Shown here one piece after another: positions 57,831 to 64,000 of a DNA stretch of 64,000 bases. The DNA comes from Capsicum annuum (taxonomy: Eukaryota > Streptophyta > Magnoliopsida > Solanales > Solanaceae), in NCBI RefSeq assembly GCF_002878395.1, contig NW_025857693.1, forward strand, positions 126,432-190,431. The letters are read 5' to 3'. Numbering within the stretch: position 1 is the first letter of the stretch; each line of letters starts with the position of its first letter. The notes below the pieces were generated by a model. That model was not told the origin of the DNA, searched no databases, and was given only the letters and a program-made list of their open reading frames with translations. The translations under genes were made by a program, and so were the position numbers.

Positions 57831-57838
57831 TATAAATA
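57831..57838 (+). promoter_or_regulatory. TATA box of element E
   Basis: TATAAATA preceded by AAAAGAGG and followed by GACCCC. It lies in the U3 part of the LTR downstream of the CpG-rich inverted repeat, so transcription would start near 57860-57870. Confidence 0.65.
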
Positions 57839-60004
57839 GACCCCTTAAGTCATGAATTAGCATATTATTCACCTTGCCTCTTGAGAGCTAAACCCTAAAA
57901 TAGTGTGAGAGCTTAAAAGTGAAGCTTATGGGTAATTGTAAAGCTATATTAACATTCATTTCTTGATTCTCTTACAGATTTAAGGTTAGAATTCACCCTT
58001 TTCTTAATGAATTTCTTGATTAATTGCTCAAAACCCCAAAACCTCAAGTCTTGATTTGAACCCCAATTTTTCTTCATTTTACTTCAATAATATTTCTAAT
58101 CCTATAATTACATGTTTTTCCTCGAATTTATTTTTAAAACAACCTTGATTCTTGATTGTAAATAAATTTTAAGGATTTTTCCCTGTAAAGTTTTAACATG
58201 GTTTTTCCTGGATTTGAACCTTATTTTCAACTCAATTTGACTTAAGTTTTCAGTTGTAGGTTCCTAAAGGTATGGGAAACACATTTTTGAGATAAAGTTA
58301 AAATTTTTCCTTTCTTTTTGGAAAATCTATTTTGGAAGTTCGTTTTGACTCTGAACTAATAATAGGTAATATGGATATTGTTGGCTTTATTTGATGAGTA
58401 AATTCTATATTTATTAGTTTTAGTTTATGCTGAGGTTGTTCATAAGAACTAAGTTCATGGGTTGAAGTGTTGTGGACTAATTTTTGGCGTTGAGTTAGGC
58501 TATGGCTTAACTCTTTTCGATTGGGCTAGGTAGTTAATTTCTATACAAAATACATGTTATGGAGATGAGAACTAATCATGAAATTTGATATCTTAATATG
58601 TTGTGCCCGTGTGGAGGCTTATATATGATATATTTTAGTGGTTTTGAGATACTATATGATATGTGTTACCGTGTGGGGTCCTATGTGATGTGGATAGCCT
58701 GAAATACATGTGAATAATTATATTGTGTTGTTGAAATGCCTAATATGGTACCATTTTTTTATTGTTCAATATTTATACTTTATTGGCATATGAATCATAT
58801 GGAAATTCATGGATGGTGGAAATAATGAATGAATGTTGGCTCATGTGGTTGTGGAATCTATCATTATGGATGGTTGTGGAAATATATCATTATGGTTAGT
58901 TGTGTAAATACTAATTGATATTGGTTGTTGTCATTACATCTTCATATCATACTCACTCATGAAACATTGGTATAACTGTGGAAACAGTTGAGTAACACTG
59001 GTAACGCCTTTTTAAAACCTTTCTTGAGGGAATGTGCTAGAAGAAAATATTATGATATCTTATAAAACCCTCCCCGGGGGATGTGTCGGGGAGGAGATAT
59101 GATATATTAATTGTAAATGGGTTGCTGAAACCACATGGGTCCCATACCAGGAGGCTTGCCTCCATAGGTGTATACGGAGGTTGTGCAACAACCTCATACA
59201 GCATTATCATCATCATTTTTCTTAATGTATTTTCATCGTTATAGCTGTGATGTGATTGTACTTTTTCTTTGACTTATTCCCTATTTGATTATTCTACATT
59301 TTTATACTTATACTCGATGAATCTTGTATGTATATTATAATTTTTTGTCCTACTTGTATGTGGTATATTGTACACTTATGGTCTTTTTTGTGTTTATTGC
59401 AATATATTAGGATTGTCAGTGCAAGCGGTGTGGGCTATCATTGAGAGACATTTTATTATTGCAAGTGATGTGCCCTTAGTATATAATTGGTATGTATTAT
59501 TTTCTTCTTTGCTTGGTCGGCCTATGATACCTACTGAGTACAAGTGGACTCTACTCACCCCTATTGTACTTTTCTGGTGCAGATTCAGATTTGAGTGCAC
59601 CCTACGTTGCTTGATTCGGGCAATTGTTGGAGCTTTTAAGGTAGTGGTTGACATTTAGGCTTCTAGATGTCTTCTATTATATTTCTCTATCATTAGACAA
59701 TATCTTTACTAGTTTTCAGAGATAGAGTTATATCTATTAGATTTTTTATGTATTTATTTTAGATTTGAGTTGTACTAGATACATTCTTATACTATTGATG
59801 TCAGGTTTTGAGAGTTATGGTTGCATTATGGTTTATGTTTCTTTTAGCATTTGTTATACTTATATGGTTCGGCTTCGTTCTAAAAGCCTTACCATGGGGG
59901 AATTTCTGTCTTTTCTCTTGTGTATCAGTTTAGGTGATAGGCTTACTTGTCAAGGTATGCCGCAATGAGTGCTATCATGACCCTTAGTTTAAGGTCATGA
60001 CAAA

Positions 60005-60024
60005 TTGGTATCAGAGTATCCAGG
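60005..60024 (+). promoter_or_regulatory. Initiator-Met primer binding site of element E
   Basis: TTGGTATCAGAGTATCCAGG lies two bases after the LTR end. TGGTATCAGAG is a perfect 11-base match to the complement of initiator tRNA-Met, then degenerates. Confidence 0.85.
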
Positions 60025-60210
60025 TTCACTGGTCTGAATAGTGTAAGAATGGGATGTCTAATCGAGTCTCACAGATCTATACCTAGATATATGTATCTAT
60101 CTTTGAGAGGCTATAGGATGTCTTTAGGAAAACCTTCCCTATTTTATTCCTTATTGTGTGAATTTTTATATACCTTGTGTTTTGATTTGTGTTTTACTTT
60201 TTCTGCATAA

Positions 60211-61613
60211 ATGGTGTTAATTAGGTCACGCGAGGTCAGAGATATAGAACCTTCTTCTAGAGGGCAAGATTTGAGTTATAGATGGATTCAAGAGAGTGGA
60301 TAGGCCTATGGATCAACCTTATCTAGGAGTAGTGCTAAGGGACTCTCCCCTAGCCTTAGGTTGAGCATGTTGGAGTACAGGTTCAGTCTCAGTTTCTCTG
60401 TTCCAGTATTAAAGGGATTGTTGGTGAGGTTGTTGAACCAATAGAGGGTTCTTCTCTGGTTATATTGGGTGTTCCTCCAGTTTTGAGTATGGATCCTCCA
60501 GTTTCACCTACTTCTTATTTGGGTACTCCTCTGACATCGAGTACTATTCATCCATCAGCATCGGCATCTAAGTATCTTAAATTAGGATTAGGAGCTTAGT
60601 ATTTATCTATGTTACCTCCTCAGATGGGATCTCAACATGCCAGATTCACTATGCCTCTTTTTGCTATAAGTATTGTTATGTCTTAAAAAGATCAGAAGAG
60701 GCTCAAGAGATTTACTTGTTTGGGTCCGCCTAGATTTAGTGGTGTTGTGGACGATGATGCTTATGAGTTCTTGATTAACTGTCAAGAGAAGTTGCACAAT
60801 TTGGGCTTACTCAAGTCCTTGGGATTGCCTCTACTACTTATCAGTTAAGAGATACTGCTAGAGATTGGTGGAGGTTATTTGTTGGTTGTAGGCCTCTTGA
60901 ATCTCCTGAGATGATGTGGGATCAGTTTGTTGATACCATTTTAGAGATATTTGCACCTTACAATCTTAGGGATCGAATATGAGATAAGTTTGATCACTTG
61001 AAGCAGGGTTGCATAACTATAGCTGAGTATGAGGCACATTTCCATGCCATGTACAGATATTCTTATTCTAGTATCACCACTGATTCTGAGAAGATTTTGA
61101 CATTTGTAAAGGGTTTGGATGTTTCCCTTTAGTTAGCTATATCTCAGATGGTTTTTTTTTGGAGCATTCTGTCAGAGTATATTGGAATATACTAAGATAA
61201 ACGAGGTCATTCTGAGATCATCCTAGGGAGGCATGAGCAAGGTGCATTGTTTTGGTGAATTTAGAGGTCAAGATCCTCGTGGTAGATATTTTAGAGGTTC
61301 TTTCGAATATCGGGGTAGGCCAGTGCATGCAGCCTTGCAGAGTTCGAGTGGAGGACCTTCTAATTTAGTAGTTCAGGGTGGCTGATCGGTCCCAGTGGTA
61401 CGTTCTTCTATTAAGACAGTTTGTAGGACTTGTTATGTGTGTCATGAGGTTGGCCATTTGTCTAAGGACTATCCCTACTGTGTGATCAAATATACTTTTA
61501 TTTTAGCTATGAGAGGTAGGGATACTACTAGAGGTGCGAGAAACAGAGATAGTGAAGACCATAGGGGTGGTCATGCGTCTACTCCGCCAGTTGGTGGTCA
61601 TGGCCAATGTTAT
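60211..61613 (+). pseudogene. Element E gag with damaged zinc knuckle
   Basis: The likely start is ATG 60211 (M-V-L-I-R-S-R-E-V-R). The Retrotrans_gag core lies at about 60690-61120: F-T-C-L-G-P-P-R-F-S-G, A-Y-E-F-L-I-N-C-Q-E-K-L-H, Y-Q-L-R-D-T-A-R-D-W-W-R, W-D-Q-F-V-D-T-I-L-E-I-F-A-P, and I-A-E-Y-E-A-H-F-H-A-M. The zinc knuckle (61431-61472) reads C-Y-V-C-H-E-V-G-H-L-S-K-D-Y, with the last Cys changed to Tyr. Stops lie near 60299, 60595, 60684, 60979 and 61131. Element F enters at 61614, so protease and pol of E lie beyond the window. The minus-strand ORF at 60612 is a shadow. Confidence 0.82.
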
Positions 61614-63775
61614 TGCAACACCCTAGATTCTTGGTCCTTAAAAATTTCTAAAATTTTATTCGCATTACCCAGACTACGACTCCTCTTACAAGTCGTAGGG
61701 AGTCTTGGCAAGTCATTGGACCAAAATTATAGTCTGAGGAGTGTGTATTGCTAAGTTTCTATTTCTGAGTACGAGTGGCTCCCAAAGCGTCGTATGGACT
61801 CATTATGAGTCATGATGTCCAACCATAGTCAAATCAGTATGCATTCCAAGTGTAGATGTCCTGTTGATGACTAGGACCCTACGAGTCATAGGGTCCCCTA
61901 GCAAGTCGTATGATGTAAGTCATACAGGCAACAGTATATGTTCCTAATGATACTGTCTTGGCTATGACTCATGGTTCTAAGTTGTAATGTGTCATTATGA
62001 GTCATAGTATGGCCCATAGTCACTAGCGATAATTTTCTAGCTTTAGGGTTGAGTGCACTTTAGACTATTCCTTTCTTACACAATTAAAATTCCATATCCA
62101 TAATGCAGGCAAGGAGGTTATTTTTAATTCGTAATTTAATCAAAATACACTCTCTTCTCTCTAAATTCTCTCGAGCAAGATACTTAGAGTTTCCAAGAAT
62201 TTCATCAATTTGAGCTCTCAAGGGAAAATTCCCTCCATAACTCTTGATATTTTTGACATGTTACTCTTCCCCAATTGTTACTTTATGAAAATCATGTATC
62301 TTAATGGTTTAATTAGATGGTTTTGAATATGGTCTTTGATATGGTTGGGGGTTTAGATATGGTTGATTCTTAAAATGTTTTCCCATGATTTATTATGCAT
62401 TTTTTATGCTTTATTGGGGGATTTGAATTTATGGGGTGCATGGAAATAGTGAATAAACTAAGGGGTCATGGTTTCCCCAAAATTTGGTATTTAAAATTGG
62501 AATTGGTTTTGAATAATGGTGTCCCCTCAACCCTTTTGTGTTATTGGCTTTGGGTTGTGAAATTGCCTTTTGGTTGACTTACTCACCTATGATATTGCAA
62601 TGCATTAAAGATTAAACAATGAACATAAATTTTGAAAGCCTTGTTGTCTATGATATGATTTAATGAACAAAGGGGGTCGAGGCATTACCCAAAGTCAATG
62701 TGATTGTTATGGCATAGAGATAAGCTTGCAAGTGCAAGGGTATGACGATGCTCATGGTGTGCCTTAATGGTTGGTTCATTGGTTAATAAATGGGTTATGT
62801 GAAACTTGCTTTAAATTCTGCTTAATGGGGGTTATGTAGCAAAACCGTGAAGGTGTGGATCATGGATGACTTGTACTGGAAACTCATGTTTGCTAACATA
62901 AGGTTTGGTCTTGATTGACCTGTATGCATAGTTCACACTATTGATATATTTGTATCTTGGATTGACGTGGGTTTAGGGAATTTTGTAGTTTTCCTTGATA
63001 CCTTTAGCTCATGCGGCTAACACACACTGGGGCCCTTTCAGCAGGGGAGATGAACCTATATAGCCCATGGGTGCCGGTTTATAATGGTTAAGCTACATAG
63101 TCAAGGATAAATTTTTTCTTCATGCTAAGCCTCGTTCCCTTTCCTGAAATGACATGTTTTTATGTATATATGATTATGTGCATTGGCTTGAGTAGTTTTA
63201 AAAATGTGGTCCATGGCATTATCTTATTCCCTACTCCTGAGTTACATGCTAGTGCTCAACCCACTAACTAACTCCAAACATTGTATCCCCGTGCGATGCA
63301 GGCATCGAAGATATCTCTACTTTTTCTACACAGTGTTTGGTGGGTCGATCCTTGGTGGTGAAATGGTGAGCTTTCATTCTCCAAAATACTTGGTTATTTC
63401 ATCAGTTTTTTTTCAAAGACTAGAATTGAAGAGTTCATATTAATATTTTTATTTTCATTATCAAAGTCATGGGCATATCCCGACACTTTATTAATTTTGG
63501 TTTTGTTAGAAGGTTTTGTTGATTACTGTGGACTTAGGTGATATTGGTTGGTTATTTTTTTGGTCGGTTACCGGTTATTGATTATAGACATGGCTTAAAT
63601 TCTTTGAACTTATCTTAAATTCTTTGAGCTTATCTTATGCTATCTTATTTTATGTTCAAAATTCATCCATTGTTAGGGGTAGTGTGTTCTGTTTGGCTAG
63701 GTGCAAGGGGTGGTCTCCATTCCTTGTTGGATTTGAGATACCCAACATGGCTAGGCCCAGGTTTGGGTCATGGTA
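61614..63775 (+). repeat. 5' LTR of element F (A/G family)
   Basis: A 2162-bp LTR from TGCAACACCCTAGATTCTTGG to GGTCATGGTA, followed by a primer site and gag ATG. The U3 (61640-62030) contains about ten TATGAGTCAT or ACGAGTCATA dyads. GGGCCCTTTCAGCAGGGGA (near 63031) and CCCCGTGCGATGCAGG (near 63287) match G and A. The left target duplication would be GTTAT (61609-61613). The element continues past the window. Confidence 0.83.
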
Positions 63776-63778
63776 AAT

Positions 63779-63793
63779 TTGGTATCAAAGACT
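63779..63793 (+). promoter_or_regulatory. Primer binding site of element F
   Basis: TTGGTATCAAAGACT, starting four bases after the LTR, matches the initiator-Met primer site TGGTATCAGAGCC apart from three substitutions. Confidence 0.75.
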
Positions 63794-63987
63794 AAGTTTG
63801 GAGCCATTGGGTTTCCACAAACCCATGTCAAGTGCAGTCTCTTTTAAAGGTGTGTAGCACTCTACACTTATAAGGGAGAGAGTACGATATATTTAGGAAT
63901 ATTTCCCTTTCTTCTTATTCTATTTTGGGCTATACAATCTAAGATCTTGAAATCTTCTCTAATTCTCATATGTTTGCTTTTCAGATC

Positions 63988-64000
63988 ATGCCTCCCAGAA
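63988..64000 (+). pseudogene. Element F gag start (cut by window end)
   Basis: ATG at 63988 gives M-P-P-R, the same gag start as A (M-P-L-R) and G (M-S-P-Q). It is preceded by TTTCAGATC as in A. Only four codons are in the window, so whether F is intact cannot be judged. Confidence 0.55.

Larger units (their letters stand above)
57379..60002 (+). repeat. 5' LTR of element E
   Basis: A plus-strand LTR whose right end GGTCATGACA (60002) is followed by an initiator-Met primer site. The left end is only bounded: K gag stops at 57378 and LTR-like sequence is clear by 57480. It has a GGTGCGGTCGCACC inverted repeat (57692-57705), a TATA box (57831-57838) and a weak counterpart of the GCCTACTGAGTAC hairpin near 59530-59555. 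These features and the ends place it near the B/C group. The ORFs at 59368-59658, 59394-59654 and 59765-59968 lie within the LTR and have no domain. Confidence 0.75.

Noticed and set aside
59368..59658. 96-codon ORF on plus strand and 86-codon ORF on minus strand
   Set aside because: Both overlap within the 5' LTR of E. No domain is recognised, and LTR position explains them.

Overview
The window looks like repeat-rich nuclear heterochromatin from a eudicot plant, most likely Solanaceae. I infer this from the AT-rich sequence, Tekay/Del-type chromoviral pol remnants, Athila/Tat-type gag, a plant transposon protein (envelope-like) ORF, L1-type LINEs with a C-terminal RNase H domain, and a Stowaway MITE. 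I found no host protein-coding gene, tRNA, rRNA or CRISPR array. Almost every longer ORF is a decayed piece of a retroelement or a chance frame inside an LTR.

Left half (1-26.8 kb) is a three-level nest on the minus strand. A LINE (L1) is the base layer, at 709-1503 and again from 26692. It carries a Stowaway MITE (1092-1339) and is split by chromovirus A (1504-26686), which has an exact TCAAC target-site duplication. A is itself broken twice: by solo LTR H in its pol (6983-9189), and by element B (12902-26359, exact AACAG duplication) in its 5' LTR. B has LTRs of about 4.8 kb around 3.8 kb of non-coding interior, the structure of a non-autonomous large retrotransposon derivative (LARD). An LTR fragment (1-708) also cuts the LINE.

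The middle (26.8-38.6 kb) holds a probable non-autonomous Helitron (27031-28070) and a complete but mutated LINE, L2 (28912-35462). L2 is flanked by a perfect 14-bp duplication, with ORF1, endonuclease, reverse transcriptase and RNase H all recognisable. An AT-rich stretch with tandem repeats and two truncated LTRs follow.

The right half (38.6-64 kb) is a second pile-up. It holds G (5' LTR plus gag of the A family, plus strand), an inverted LTR end J, and element D with an envelope-like coiled-coil ORF. D is interrupted by Ty3/gypsy element C (42746-53925, minus strand, gag-pol remnants). After D come Athila/Tat-like K, then E (plus strand, inserted in K), then F (plus strand, inserted in E gag), which runs off the window end.

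A, F and G are one family with LTRs of about 2.1-2.2 kb and an initiator-Met primer site. B and C (and probably E) form a second group that shares LTR ends, a primer site, an R/U5 hairpin and LTR minisatellites. C has coding remnants and B has none, so C-like elements could have supplied proteins for B. The strongest observations are the resolvable insertion order, the B/C parasite-partner relationship, the conserved LTR hairpin, and the repeated AGGGACCWGGTCCCT palindrome that marks D on both sides of C.
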